64,000 nucleotides of DNA from Pelagimonas sp017744045. GTDB taxonomy: Bacteria; Pseudomonadota; Alphaproteobacteria; Rhodobacterales; Rhodobacteraceae. The notes under the pieces are model-generated. The model was given only the letters and a program-made list of their open reading frames with translations, was not told the origin of the DNA and did no database searches. The stretch lies in the NCBI RefSeq assembly GCF_017744045.1, contig NZ_JAGHRD010000016.1. One strand, 5' to 3'. This document shows positions 43,933 to 53,462 of this stretch, in pieces. The position numbers were made by a program, and so were the translations under genes. Every line of letters begins with the position of its first letter. Position 1 is the stretch's first letter.

Positions 43933-44457
43933 TCAGGTGTGATAGACGTCGATCACGTGGTGGATGTGATCGTTCTTCAGGACGACCTTCTTATCGGTGA
44001 TCAGCGGCTTCGGCCCGCTGGTGTCGATCGAGTAGAACGACGTGCCCCAGTGGGTATCGGTCTCGGCGTAGCGGTAGCTCAGCGTTTGCCAGTTGAAGCG
44101 CAGCTTGATTTCGCTACCTTCGCGGCTCAGCACTTCGATACCCGACAGATAGTGGTTCGTGCGCGGCTCCGGCAGCGAGGTCGCCGACGACCGGTCGGTC
44201 TTGATCCGGAATACGCGGTCCTCGATGCCCTGCTTGTTGGGGTAGTACATCAAGGACATCTCGTTCTGCGGATCCTCCGTCAGCGTGTCGAAGTCATCCC
44301 ATGCGGGCATCCAGAACGGACAGTCCTTGTGGTAGAATGTCAGCCAGGTGTCCCAGTCGCGATCGTCCAGAGCGCGGGCCTCCGCGAAGAGAAAGGCCTG
44401 GATGTCTTCGAAGCTCATCACATCGGTTGCAGGGCGTTCAAGAGTCGCAGTTGTCAT
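43933..44457 (-). CDS. benB: Benzoate 1,2-dioxygenase beta subunit
   Basis: Small structural subunit of the ring-hydroxylating dioxygenase, 174 residues. RALDDRDWDTWLTFYHKDCP, MYYPNKQGIEDRVFRIKTDR and TSLPEPRTNHYLS are typical of BenB/XylY. It follows benA after 12 bp. Confidence 0.93.
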   Translation of the reverse strand: MTTATLERPATDVMSFEDIQAFLFAEARALDDRDWDTWLTFYHKDCPFWMPAWDDFDTLTEDPQNEMSLMYYPNKQGIEDRVFRIKTDRSSATSLPEPRTNHYLSGIEVLSREGSEIKLRFNWQTLSYRYAETDTHWGTSFYSIDTSGPKPLITDKKVVLKNDHIHHVIDVYHT

Positions 44458-44469
44458 GTTCTTTCCTCC

Positions 44470-45858
44470 TCACTCGGCTGCGACCGACGCCTGAGGCGCG
44501 GTTTCGCGTTCCTTGGCGATGGCGTCTCCCATCCGCTCGGACCAGTTGCTGTGCTGGATGACGAAGAGCCCTTCGTCCTCAGTGCGCGCACCGGACATAA
44601 CCGGGTTGATGCCAAGGGCCTTGGCGTCTTCATCGGGACCTTCGATCCATTGGGTTGCTCCGCGGGTCAGGTCGTTCCACTTGGCGTGTGCCGCACCGGC
44701 ATAGCCGCGCTGTGTGGCCCGGAATTCTTCGGTATCATCCGGCGTCGCCATGCCAGAGGCATTGAAGAAGTCCTCGTACTGGCGGATGCGTCGGGTGCGT
44801 GCTTCCTGGCTCTCGCCCTTCGGCGCGATGCAGTAGATCGTGACCTCGGTCTTGTCGACCGAGACGGGCCGGAAGACGCGGATCTGGCTGGAGAACTGGT
44901 CCATCAGGAAGACGTTTGGATAGAGGCAGAGGTTGCGCAGCACTCCCACCATCCATTCGGCCTTGGTCTTGCCGTACTTCTCCGTCCATTCCTCCAGACG
45001 CGGATAGCCGGGGCGGTTGGTCGGGTCGGCCCATTCCGTCCAGAGCAGGATGTGACCATTCTCGTAGGCGTGGAAGCCACCGCGCTGCTTCGCCCATTTG
45101 GACGCGTCGGTTGCCTTGATGTTGTCTTCTTTGCCGTCATCGGTACGGTGCGCCGTCGTGGCCACGTAGTTCCAGTGCACGGCCGAGACGTGGTAACCGT
45201 CAGCGCCGTTTTCGGCCTGCAGCTTCCAGTTGCCGTCATAGGTGTAGGTGGACGAACCGCGCAGCACCTCGAGACCTTCGTCAGCCTGATCGACGATCAT
45301 GTCGACCATCTTGCGTGCTTCGCCGAGGTACTCCTCCAGCGGCTTCACATCGGCATTGAGGGAGCCGAACAGGAAGCCACGGTAGTTTTCGAAGCGGGCA
45401 ACTTTAGTCAGGTCATGGGAGCCGTCCTTGTTGAACTGCTCAGGATAACCTGCACCCTTGGGATCCTTGACCTTCAGGAGCTTGCCAGTGTTGGAGAATG
45501 TCCAGCCGTGGAACGGACAGGTGAAGGTTTTCTGGTTGCGGCGCTTGAAGCGGCAGAGCTGCGCACCACGGTGCGAACAGGCGTTGACCAGCGCGTGCAG
45601 CTCGCCGTCTTTATCGCGGGTGATGACGACAGGCGTGCGGCCCATGGTCAGAGTAAAGTAGTCGCCCGGGTTCGGGATCTGGCTTTCATGCGCCATGTAA
45701 ATCCAGTTGCCTTCGAAGATGTGCTTGATCTCAAGCTCGAACAGCTCTTCGTCGGTGAAAATATCTCGGCGGCAGCGGAACACGCCATTTTCCGGGTCGT
45801 CCTGAATGGCGCCGTCGAGCCGTGCTTCGAATGCGTCGAGATTGGATTGGGTGAACAT
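44470..45858 (-). CDS. benA: Benzoate 1,2-dioxygenase alpha subunit
   Basis: Catalytic subunit of 462 residues that adds O2 across benzoate C1-C2. The Rieske ligands lie in NACSHRGAQLCRF and TFTCPFHGWTFS. The mononuclear iron site begins in ENGADGYHVSAVHWNYV. The ATG at 45858 follows GGAGGAGGATCACAG; a longer upstream frame is rejected. It is the second gene of a leftward operon catB-benABCD-livKHMGF. Confidence 0.94.
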   Translation of the reverse strand: MFTQSNLDAFEARLDGAIQDDPENGVFRCRRDIFTDEELFELEIKHIFEGNWIYMAHESQIPNPGDYFTLTMGRTPVVITRDKDGELHALVNACSHRGAQLCRFKRRNQKTFTCPFHGWTFSNTGKLLKVKDPKGAGYPEQFNKDGSHDLTKVARFENYRGFLFGSLNADVKPLEEYLGEARKMVDMIVDQADEGLEVLRGSSTYTYDGNWKLQAENGADGYHVSAVHWNYVATTAHRTDDGKEDNIKATDASKWAKQRGGFHAYENGHILLWTEWADPTNRPGYPRLEEWTEKYGKTKAEWMVGVLRNLCLYPNVFLMDQFSSQIRVFRPVSVDKTEVTIYCIAPKGESQEARTRRIRQYEDFFNASGMATPDDTEEFRATQRGYAGAAHAKWNDLTRGATQWIEGPDEDAKALGINPVMSGARTEDEGLFVIQHSNWSERMGDAIAKERETAPQASVAAE

Positions 45859-45924
45859 CTGTGATCCTCCTCCAGACTGCCTCAGCATGGATGCATCGGC
45901 TGGTTTGTTGTTCGTGTCGCGGGA

Positions 45925-47073
45925 CTATTCACCCGCGACGGCTTTCATGCTCCGCCGACCATCTCGGCGGAAGAAATCGATCTTGTCGGGGTCGAGCGTC
46001 GCGCCAATGCCCGGGCCGTGTGGAATTTCGACGCAGAAATCTCTGTAGACGATCGGATTTGCGAGAATGTCCTCGGTCAGCAGCAGCGGGCCGAACAGCT
46101 CGGTGCCCCACGCCAAGTCATCAACGGTAGAGAACAACTGCAATGCCGCAACGGTGCTCAGGCCGGTTTCGAGCATGGTGCCACCGTAAAGGCCAAGGCC
46201 CGCAGCCTGCCCAATGGCTATGACTTCTGAGGCGCGCTTGAGCCCGCCGGATTGCCCGATCTTTACGGCGAAGACGTCCGCAGCTTGTGCCGTTACCACT
46301 TCGAGAGCATCCTCAGGCCCGTTAAGCGCCTCATCAGCCATCACGGCGATTTCGTAGCTACGCGTCAGTTCTGCCATTGCCCGGCGATAACGCGCGGGGA
46401 CAGGTTGCTCGACAAGTTCGCAGCCCGCCTCTTGCAGCCCCCTCAGACCCCAACGTGCATCCTGCAACGACCAAGCCGTGTTGATGTCAACGCGCACGCT
46501 GGCTGCATCACCAACCGCCTCTTTGATGCGGGCGACATGGGCCACGTCATCACGGACCGCTCGCTTGCCGATCTTCAGTTTGAAGACGTTGTGGCGGCGG
46601 GTTTCGATCATCTGCTGGGCTTCGGCGATGTCGGTCTCGGAATTGCCGGAGGCCAGCGTCCAGGCGACCGGTAGACGTTCGTGAACGGCCCCACCAAAAA
46701 GTTGCGACACCGGCACGCCCAAGCGCTTGCCCAGCCCGTCCCACAGAGCTATCTCGACAGCTGTCTTGGCGATCCGGTTACCTTTCACCAACTTGTCGAT
46801 GAGCTGTATTGCACCATTCACATCGTCGCTGTTGCGACCAAGCAGGCCGGGCGCGATATAAGTCTCGATCGCCGACTGGATGCCTTCAGGGCTTTCCGGT
46901 CCGTAGCTCAGCCCGCCAATCGTCGTGCCTTCGCCGATGCCTTCGGAGCCGTCCGAGAACTTGACCCTGACCAGCACCGCAGTTTGCGTACGCATCGTGG
47001 CCATCGAAAGCACGTGACCGCGAATGGTGGGAATGTCGAGGATCAGGGTCTCGATCTGGTCAATCTTGGTCAC
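45925..47073 (-). CDS. catB: Muconate cycloisomerase
   Basis: Enolase-superfamily enzyme of 382 residues that turns cis,cis-muconate into muconolactone. RTQTAVLVRVKFSDGSEGIG and GGLSYGPESPEGIQSAIETY form the capping domain. The catalytic KxK is in NVFKLKIGKR, with metal ligands in VRVDINTAWS, LVEQPVPA and VMADEALNG. First gene of the ben operon. No muconolactone isomerase (catC) follows it, which is unusual. Confidence 0.92.
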   Translation of the reverse strand: MTKIDQIETLILDIPTIRGHVLSMATMRTQTAVLVRVKFSDGSEGIGEGTTIGGLSYGPESPEGIQSAIETYIAPGLLGRNSDDVNGAIQLIDKLVKGNRIAKTAVEIALWDGLGKRLGVPVSQLFGGAVHERLPVAWTLASGNSETDIAEAQQMIETRRHNVFKLKIGKRAVRDDVAHVARIKEAVGDAASVRVDINTAWSLQDARWGLRGLQEAGCELVEQPVPARYRRAMAELTRSYEIAVMADEALNGPEDALEVVTAQAADVFAVKIGQSGGLKRASEVIAIGQAAGLGLYGGTMLETGLSTVAALQLFSTVDDLAWGTELFGPLLLTEDILANPIVYRDFCVEIPHGPGIGATLDPDKIDFFRRDGRRSMKAVAGE

Positions 47074-47421
47074 TGGGGCTCACCACATCTGCAGGTTTCT
47101 AATGGATGCAGATTGCCCGCCCGAGCCGGATTCTGTCGATGATTGGGAGGGTCTTGGATAATACCCTGGCGAGATGGGACAGTAAAAACCGAGCGAAGGT
47201 CAGACCCGGTTTCAGGCCGCTCTTCGCCGTCAATTGAAAAACAGCTATTTAGATTTTCTGGAAACAGGTCTCACCGAGAAACCTTCCGCAGCACGTGAAA
47301 TTCTAGTTGGCATTTTTGCTAGAACGCAGGTGGCACAAGGTAAGTAGCTCCACAACAACTGCAATGCTGGCTGAAAAAGTTGAACGAATGCAAGAGTTAC
47401 GCAGCGAGCAGCAGTCATCAC
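47074..47421. other. Junction between the catabolic cluster and the virD4 gene, with a gene remnant
   Basis: About 350 bp without an intact gene. It should hold the promoter of the leftward catB-ben operon in its left part. On the plus strand an open stretch of about 53 codons (47186-47347) without a start encodes RFQAALRRQLKNSYLDFLET and ends EILVGIFARTQVAQGK. It reads like the 3' end of an old gene whose identity I cannot tell. This is the right edge of the benzoate cluster within the transfer region. Confidence 0.4.
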
Positions 47422-49329
47422 TCACCCTCCCAACAATTCCTCGATGAAGTCCTCCTGCCGGTCGAGCGCCGCCTTCCAATCCTTCGGCACGGCGGCTTCC
47501 CTTTCGAGCGTCTCGGGCTCGGGCTGCCCGCGTCCGGCCTCAATCGGCATCACGCTCATCGCGCGCGCTTCGCGCCGCTGCGATCGATCCCGGACAGGCG
47601 CACGTTCGGCTAGTTTCGCCTGGTCGTCTGCGCCGACCTCAAAGTCACCGCCCCAGGGCCCCACGCCCTGCACACTCGGCGGATAGGGGAACGGCTTGCC
47701 GTCCTGGCGGGCCAGCATGTCCTTGAAGAACGGATCGTCGTAATACTTGATCCGGCTAGCCTTGATAGGGTGCTGGGGCGAAGCGAGGATTATGACCTCG
47801 TCGGGATCCATGAGGCGCGCTTCCGTCTCGGAAAGTAGCGGCCGCTCTTCCAGACGCGCCGAGGTCGAGGTCGCGCCAAGGAAGCCCTTGTTGCGACCGT
47901 ACATCCGGGTCACCGCCTCGCGGGTGGTGCTGCCGACCGCGGCGGAGACCTCTTTCACCGTGCGCTGGTCCCGCGGGGTGATGTAGAGCTTCAGCCCTGC
48001 CCCGTTCTCGAGACTTTCACGGCCCTCGGGCCCGTAAATCCGATCAAGCGAAGCCAGCGACTGCGCGATCATCGCGACGCGGCCGCCATAGCTTGCCAGC
48101 GAATGGATCGCCCGCTCGAGATAGGGCATCGCCCCCATCTGCTGGAATTCGTCGATCATCATCATGACCGGCCAGGGCTCGTCCGGGCCGGGCTCGTTCA
48201 GCCGGATCGAGGCGATGAGATCGGCGAACATCAGGCGCAAGAGCGGCGCCAGCGTCGCGATGTGATCCTCGGACACCGCGATGTAAAGCGACTGAGGGGT
48301 CTTCCGGAAGGTCGAGAAATCGAAGTCGCTCGCCTCGGTGGCCGAGCGCACCGCCGGGTTGTCCCATTGCTTGAGACCGGCCGTCATCAGCGCCTGAATG
48401 TTCGAGGTCAGCAGCCGCGACGAGGCTGAGGCCGCATTGGTCCAGAGCTCGCGCAGGATGTCTTCCTCGGCCTCGTCGGCATAGGTCTTGTACTGGGCGT
48501 TCTTGTATTCGCCCCCGGCGACGATCTTGTTCACCTCGCCGAGGTTCGGCGTGCCGCGTTGGATCGCCAGCAGACAGGCCGCAACGAAGATCGACTTGCC
48601 GGCCTCGGAAAAGGTGTCGAGCGTCTTGTTGTCCTTGTCGAGGAAGAGGTCTGCCAGGATCGAGACCTCGGTGAAGCGCTGCGCGAATGTCGGGGCCTTG
48701 GCAATCCGCGCAAGCGGGTTGTACCGATGCGTGGCATTGGCCCAATCAAACGGGCTGAACCGATAGACCTCGTCGCCGTTGAGCGCCCGGAGCCGCGCGG
48801 TCTTCTCGAAGTTCTCGCCCTTCACGTCCAGCACCACAACCGAGCCCGCAAAGCTCAGAAGATTCGGGATCACGAAGCCAACCCCCTTACCGGCCCGGGT
48901 CGGCGCGACCATCATCACATGCGGGATGGTGGTCGAGGAGATGAACTCAGCTTTGGACGTCGGGGCTCCGAGCTTGCCACAGACAAAGCCCTTGCCAGGC
49001 GCTTGAAGCATGTCGTTCTTCTTCAGCTCCGCCTTGGTCTGCCAGTGGGCCGAGCCATAGTCGTCCCGCTCCTTCTTCCAGGTCCAGGCAAGCGCCAGGG
49101 CGCCGAGGCCAATCGCCCCGAAGCCTACGGCGCCAAACCCCACCTTGAACGCTTCGGGATGCGCCGCTCGGGTGCCCGCGCTGGCTTTCCAGAGCGCCAG
49201 CATGTCAAAACTACCAAACCCGGTTTTCAGGGCCAGGGTCAGGTAGAAGGCGGCGACGATGGTGCCGATGACGGCGCCGCAGATCACCCCGAAGAGGAGC
49301 GCGGCCCAAAGGGGGAGTGTCTTGGTCAT
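47422..49329 (-). CDS. virD4: Type IV coupling protein VirD4/TraG
   Basis: Membrane ATPase that brings the relaxase-DNA complex to the channel. 635 residues with two N-terminal membrane helices, Walker A VAPTRAGKGVGFV near residue 145, VVVLDVKGENFEKTA, and Walker B MMMIDEFQQMG. The C-terminal tail is acidic (RQEDFIEELLGG). The ATG at 49329 is best spaced from GGGGGAG. It lies 16 bp after the relaxase gene on the same strand. Confidence 0.93.
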   Translation of the reverse strand: MTKTLPLWAALLFGVICGAVIGTIVAAFYLTLALKTGFGSFDMLALWKASAGTRAAHPEAFKVGFGAVGFGAIGLGALALAWTWKKERDDYGSAHWQTKAELKKNDMLQAPGKGFVCGKLGAPTSKAEFISSTTIPHVMMVAPTRAGKGVGFVIPNLLSFAGSVVVLDVKGENFEKTARLRALNGDEVYRFSPFDWANATHRYNPLARIAKAPTFAQRFTEVSILADLFLDKDNKTLDTFSEAGKSIFVAACLLAIQRGTPNLGEVNKIVAGGEYKNAQYKTYADEAEEDILRELWTNAASASSRLLTSNIQALMTAGLKQWDNPAVRSATEASDFDFSTFRKTPQSLYIAVSEDHIATLAPLLRLMFADLIASIRLNEPGPDEPWPVMMMIDEFQQMGAMPYLERAIHSLASYGGRVAMIAQSLASLDRIYGPEGRESLENGAGLKLYITPRDQRTVKEVSAAVGSTTREAVTRMYGRNKGFLGATSTSARLEERPLLSETEARLMDPDEVIILASPQHPIKASRIKYYDDPFFKDMLARQDGKPFPYPPSVQGVGPWGGDFEVGADDQAKLAERAPVRDRSQRREARAMSVMPIEAGRGQPEPETLEREAAVPKDWKAALDRQEDFIEELLGG

Positions 49330-49345
49330 GGTTGTCATCTCCCCC

Positions 49346-51286
49346 TTAGAATTCCATCTCGTCATCGAGACCACGATCTAGTGTTTTGTTTCGGGCAAGT
49401 TCACGCCCCATTTCCTGCGCCTCTTGCTGGCCGCGCATCCGCGCCACCTCCGTCGCCTTGTCCTGCTGCAACCCGGCGGCGCGGTCGGTGAAGACTTGGT
49501 CGCCGGTCTCCTCAAACGTCATCTCGAGGAATTCCTGCGTGACGGTGATCTGGTCGAGCTTGCTCGGAAGGGCCGCGTCCAGCACCTCGTAGTTGCCGCG
49601 GCGAAGTGCAGCCAAACCCTCCTCACCCAACTCCTTGAAGAGCTCGGATTGCAGGGTCCGCTCAACCACCTCTTCCTGTTCCTCGGTGAGCTTGCCGTCC
49701 CGAAGCATGTCGGCCAGGTCCTGCAGGTAGGGATTGGGCGTCCGGTCGTCTTCGTCGATGAGGGGCAGTGTCGCCTCCTCTTCGTCCGCGAGGGTTCGGC
49801 CGATCTCGACGCCCAGTTCCTTCGCCCGCTCCATCAGTGCGTCCATCACGCCGTCGACCTTTTCGAGCGCGGCATCGAGCTGGTCGTCACTCGCGGTCTC
49901 CACGCTGAGACCGTCCTTGGCCAGCACCGCATTCATGTCGCGCTCAACCCAGTCCTGCGCCATACCGTAGTTCCGCGTGCCGCCGGCCATGATCCGGGCC
50001 ACCAGCTCCTCGCTGTCCATGCCTGCCTCTTCGGCACTCTCGAGCACATCGCGCAACCCCTCGTCATTGCCGGACTGCAGCGCGCCGATCAGCACCACGC
50101 TGCCCGCCCCCGGGGGATAGGGTTCTTCAAGCTGCTTGCCGAAGCGCGCCCGTAGCTCCGGGTCGGGCACCATCTGCGAGAGATCCGCGATGATCGGCGC
50201 GGCCTTGGCCTCGAATGCGGCGCACTCGGCCGGGTCCAGTTCCTCGGCCTTGAGCCTGAGCGCCTCGATCGTGCGCTCGGAATAGTCGATCGCATCACCG
50301 ACGGTCTTGATGTCCTTCATGTCTATCTCTCCTTCGGTGAAGTTCCACGGCGCGCCGGAACCGAGCCCCTCCGCCATGCCGCGCAGGGCGCGGGCCATGT
50401 GGCGCTGGTCCATCCGGTCCAGCAGGTCAGCGAGGTTCTTGTAATCCTTGGCGAAGCCCACCACCTGCGCCTGCGCCATGGCGGTTTCCTGGGCCGTCAG
50501 GGCGATCTCGCGCGGTAGGCGGGCCTCTTCCTTGGCGCGGTAGATCTCTTCGATCCCGGCGGGTTTCTCGAAGATGCCGCGCTCGAGCCGCGTGGTGGCA
50601 TCAAGCATCACGCCGTAGCGTTCCGCGATCTCGGCCTGTTTCTCGCGCATGAGCTGCGGCGACATCACGCCTTCGGCCCAGCAAGAGAACCAGGTGCCTT
50701 TCTCGAGGCCGCGATTGTTCAGGATGATGTGGGCGTGTTTGTGCGCCCGGTCGTCATGGACCGCGAGCACATAGTCCCACTGATCGCCGTATTCGCCGCT
50801 CTCGAAAAAATGCTCCGTCCAATCCATGGCGATGTCGCGCACCTGATCGACCGTCACGTCGGTCGGGAAGGAGAGCAACATGTGAGAGGTGAAGCCGAGC
50901 TTGGTCGAGCCGCGCCAGGTCCCGGCCCAATCCTCGATGATGTCCTCTTTCTGCCCCTCAGACAGCACCGCCGCATCGGTCAGCGCATTGGTCATTGTCG
51001 AGTAGGTGTAGACCGCCTTGTCGTTGATGTAGGAGATCTGCGCTCCGAGCGACGCGCGCGTCTTGCAGCCTCCCGCCCGGATCCGTTTGAAGACCGCCGC
51101 CCGGCTCTGACCCGACGCAGCCTTCAGCGCGTTGCGCGCCGACATGGATCCGACGCGCGAGAAACTCCGCCCCTGCCGACGCCCCGCCAGCCGCGCGTCG
51201 ATCCGCGCTGCGGCCTGACCCCGGATGCGCTCATCCTCCCAGAGCCGGCCCATGACCGAGGCGTAGAGGGCGAGGGGATCAGCCAC
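49346..51286 (-). CDS. MOBP/VirD2-type relaxase
   Basis: Nicks the transfer origin and pilots the strand. 646 residues. The histidine triad is clear: H177 in LAVHDDR and H184/H186 in AHKHAHIILNNRG. Candidate nicking Tyr residues lie at 86-95 (QISYINDK, VYTYSTM). The C-terminal half is acidic and helical. The start is a GTG at 51286 overlapping the stop of the accessory gene (GTGGCTGA), so translation is coupled. Confidence 0.88.
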   Translation of the reverse strand: MADPLALYASVMGRLWEDERIRGQAAARIDARLAGRRQGRSFSRVGSMSARNALKAASGQSRAAVFKRIRAGGCKTRASLGAQISYINDKAVYTYSTMTNALTDAAVLSEGQKEDIIEDWAGTWRGSTKLGFTSHMLLSFPTDVTVDQVRDIAMDWTEHFFESGEYGDQWDYVLAVHDDRAHKHAHIILNNRGLEKGTWFSCWAEGVMSPQLMREKQAEIAERYGVMLDATTRLERGIFEKPAGIEEIYRAKEEARLPREIALTAQETAMAQAQVVGFAKDYKNLADLLDRMDQRHMARALRGMAEGLGSGAPWNFTEGEIDMKDIKTVGDAIDYSERTIEALRLKAEELDPAECAAFEAKAAPIIADLSQMVPDPELRARFGKQLEEPYPPGAGSVVLIGALQSGNDEGLRDVLESAEEAGMDSEELVARIMAGGTRNYGMAQDWVERDMNAVLAKDGLSVETASDDQLDAALEKVDGVMDALMERAKELGVEIGRTLADEEEATLPLIDEDDRTPNPYLQDLADMLRDGKLTEEQEEVVERTLQSELFKELGEEGLAALRRGNYEVLDAALPSKLDQITVTQEFLEMTFEETGDQVFTDRAAGLQQDKATEVARMRGQQEAQEMGRELARNKTLDRGLDDEMEF

Positions 51287-51899
51287 TGCGCACCAGCCTC
51301 AGACCGCCGTTTGTCACGGGCGAACCGTCCTCCAGAACCGCGCTCTCCGCCCCCTGCCCTTCTTCCTTTTGTGGCCACTCCTGATGACGCATCGCCTGCG
51401 CCGCATCTTTCATCCGGCCCAATTCACGGCTCATGGATTGCGCCAGATCAAGGAGATCAATCAGCACCGCGCGGTCTGCCTCCGAGACCTCCAGCCGACC
51501 GCGATGGACCGCCTTGGCGAGCATCAGTCCGGCGTCGCTCACATCCTTCGCCTGACGCCACGCTGCACAGAATTCCGCGACCAGATCACGGGGCACATCG
51601 AGGAATCCGCACCGTCCGCGCAGCACCGCATTCAACGCCTGCGACCGGTTGGCAAAACCCCGTTCGCGCCACTCCGCATCGAAGGCCTCCAGTTCGGATC
51701 GGCTTGCCCGGAATGCCACTGTCTCGCTCGGATCGCGCACCGTGATCCCCTCGCCCGCCTCCTCTTTCGCGAGCCGGTTCACGTGGCGCGCAGAGATGCC
51801 GAACGCCGCCGCCAGCTCCTTGGCACTTTCGCCCGCCGCAAAGCGCCGCGCGACTTCGATGCGCTGCTCAAGCTTCAGGTTTTTCGCTGGCCTCGGCAC
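51279..51899 (-). CDS. Mobilization accessory DNA-binding protein
   Basis: A 206-residue basic protein. The N-terminal helix-turn-helix is FAAGESAKELAAAFGISARH. The middle section (VAFRASRSELEAFDAEWRER, GFANRSQALNAVLRG) looks like a MobC-type or ribbon-helix-helix relaxosome protein. It probably binds the oriT region just upstream and helps the relaxase. First gene of the leftward mobilization operon. Confidence 0.78.
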   Translation of the reverse strand: MPRPAKNLKLEQRIEVARRFAAGESAKELAAAFGISARHVNRLAKEEAGEGITVRDPSETVAFRASRSELEAFDAEWRERGFANRSQALNAVLRGRCGFLDVPRDLVAEFCAAWRQAKDVSDAGLMLAKAVHRGRLEVSEADRAVLIDLLDLAQSMSRELGRMKDAAQAMRHQEWPQKEEGQGAESAVLEDGSPVTNGGLRLVRSG

Positions 51900-52312
51900 G
51901 GGTCAGACCCCTCGGACAAAATGTGCAAACATTGGCCATATCCTGCCAACGTCTTCCTTCTCTCCTTCGCTTATACATCAATACATCACATTGCGCAATA
52001 TTACGTTTTGCATGCTGTGTCTTTTTGCTGGCATTGGACGTCATCGAGACCCCTCGCCGCGGCGCGACATGGAACGGGGTCCGCCCTCATCGGTGCAGGA
52101 CAACCAGGTCGCAAAAGCTTCCGAAATTTGCGCTCAAACAGCACGCGACGAGAGGCAAACTGAATGCCCGAACCGGTCACGGATCGGGCGCGACGAACAC
52201 GAAAACTGCCCCGCGCGGGATGACCCGGGTCATACCCTCTGAGGGCGGCACGATGCTTCAGAGAGACGGCGTCAGACCCCTGCGGATCCGAGGACCCGCA
52301 GGAGTGTCTGGG
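51900..52312. other. Candidate oriT region with IncP-like nic site
   Basis: About 410 bp upstream of the mobilization operon with no gene. TATCCTGCC at 51939-51947 matches the IncP/MOBP nic consensus (YATCCTG then Y), with the predicted cut between 51945 and 51946. TTGGC (51932-51936) and GCCAA (51945-51949) form a small inverted repeat around it. The AT-rich stretch 51960-52020 holds a promoter. Assignment as oriT is by motif and position. Confidence 0.6.
51970..51999 (-). promoter_or_regulatory. Promoter of the mobilization operon with palindrome ATTGCGCAAT
   Basis: On the minus strand TTGCGC (51998-51993) and TATAAG (51975-51970) are separated by exactly 17 bp, a good sigma-70 promoter. 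The perfect palindrome ATTGCGCAAT (51990-51999) covers the -35 box and could be an operator for the accessory protein or another regulator. Confidence 0.55.
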
Positions 52313-52489
52313 TCAGTGACCCAGTCCCTGATTGCGCAGATCGTCGTAGCGGTTGCGGGCGATCAGTGCCTCGGTCTCGAGGCTGTCGAGGGTCTCGGGA
52401 TGGGCGTCTTCATCGAAGGCGGCGAGGTAGGCCTCGAAGGCCATGTCGGCTTGCAGCTCGGCGAGGTCGATGGATTGTTCGAGTGTCAT
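52313..52489 (-). CDS. Small acidic hypothetical protein
   Basis: A 58-residue acidic protein (MTLEQSIDLAELQADMAFEA, then YLAAFDEDAHPE). I do not recognise the family; similar short acidic genes are common near transfer regions. The ATG at 52489 is supported by GGAAAGGATCACACC upstream; the longer frame has no ribosome site. Confidence 0.55.
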   Translation of the reverse strand: MTLEQSIDLAELQADMAFEAYLAAFDEDAHPETLDSLETEALIARNRYDDLRNQGLGH

Positions 52490-53123
52490 GGTGTGATCCT
52501 TTCCGTTGATCGTCGTTGGACGGATCGTGGAAAAGACCGGGGGCATGAGAGCGGGCGGCACCCGGTACGGGGCGGAATGAAATGGAGCACGCCGGGGGCA
52601 GGTTTGTTGTGAGCGATGCCCCGCAGCGCTCAAGGCGTCAGCCGTCCAGAAACCTGCCCCCGGCGTTGCCGACCGCTCGACCCCGGGCTAGCGATCTCTA
52701 AGGCCAACAGGTCGACGGAAAGGCGCGCGGCTGTGACACGGATTGGAGACGATGCCCTCCAGACGCATGACGTTCATCTGCGGATTGCACCCTCGCGGCA
52801 CAAGGTGAGTTCGGCGCCCTGGCAGCTTCGCCGACACGACCCAAGCGCGGGTTGCTCGAATGAGAGAAGGGGTGCACTTGCCTCGCTCAGTGCGCTGCCA
52901 GCTCTCCCTGCGGACATTCGGCTCCGCCTCGGGTTCCCACGGTCCACGCTGACACTGAACAGAAAGATCGGAGCCGCATCTGCGACCTTTCCGGTCTTCC
53001 TACCCACCTCTGCGTCCGCGTCGGAAATTTACGGCATCCTTCGGACACCGATGGTGCGCCGATCGAAGACTAGTTCCCCGGAACGAGGAAAAGCCAGACC
53101 GCCGGAGCGGACTGGCTGTTGGC
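52490..53123. other. Gene-poor stretch between the small acidic gene and the DUF736 gene
   Basis: About 630 bp. Open frames on both strands have Arg/Ser/Pro-rich, low-conservation translations and no ribosome sites, so I call none. The right end carries the terminator of the DUF736 gene. Confidence 0.45.
53085..53116 (-). terminator. Rho-independent terminator after the DUF736 gene
   Basis: On the minus strand GCCAGTCCGC, a 4-base loop and GCGGTCTGGC (one mismatch) are followed by TTTTCC. It starts eight bases after the stop codon. Confidence 0.65.
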
Positions 53124-53462
53124 TTAGGCGGCGTCTTTGGGACCCCAGGGGATGACGGCCTGCAGGGACAGATCGTCCTGGTTCGCGGCCTTGCCGAGGT
53201 TCGCGTTGAACCCGTGGTCGCGGATGGTCAGCGTGTAGTAGTCGGCGCCGGTCTCCTTGTTCTGCTTCTTCCAGATGCCACCGCACTCGACCAGCTTGCC
53301 GCGCGGGGAACGGCCGAGGACGCGGTGCGTGGGGGCCATCGGGTTCGCGCTTGCGACGGGTTCGACCGTGATGTCGAGGTCGAAGGTCAGGGTCGAGATG
53401 GAGCCGACGCCCTTGGCGGTTTCGATGTCAGTGCTGGTGAATTTGATGCAGTTCGTGGTCAT
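53124..53462 (-). CDS. DUF736 family protein
   Basis: A 112-residue protein typical of alphaproteobacterial conjugative plasmids. It has FTSTDIETAKGVGSISTLTF, HRVLGRSPRGKLVECGGIWK and YYTLTIRDHGFNANLGKAAN. The molecular role is not known to me; the beta-rich pattern hints at a nucleic-acid-binding fold. The ATG at 53462 is preceded by CAAGGAGAAGAGCA on the minus strand. A short inverted relic of a relative lies about 370 bp upstream. Confidence 0.75.
   Translation of the reverse strand: MTTNCIKFTSTDIETAKGVGSISTLTFDLDITVEPVASANPMAPTHRVLGRSPRGKLVECGGIWKKQNKETGADYYTLTIRDHGFNANLGKAANQDDLSLQAVIPWGPKDAA

Noticed and set aside
43939..45864. 641-codon open frame on the plus strand opposite benA and benB
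   Set aside because: It is the antisense shadow of two clear genes in GC-rich DNA; its translation is rich in His, Gly, Val and Arg and matches nothing.
52616..53155. 179-codon plus-strand frame between the small acidic gene and the DUF736 gene
   Set aside because: Arg/Ser/Pro-rich translation, no ribosome site, and it runs over the terminator of the DUF736 gene.
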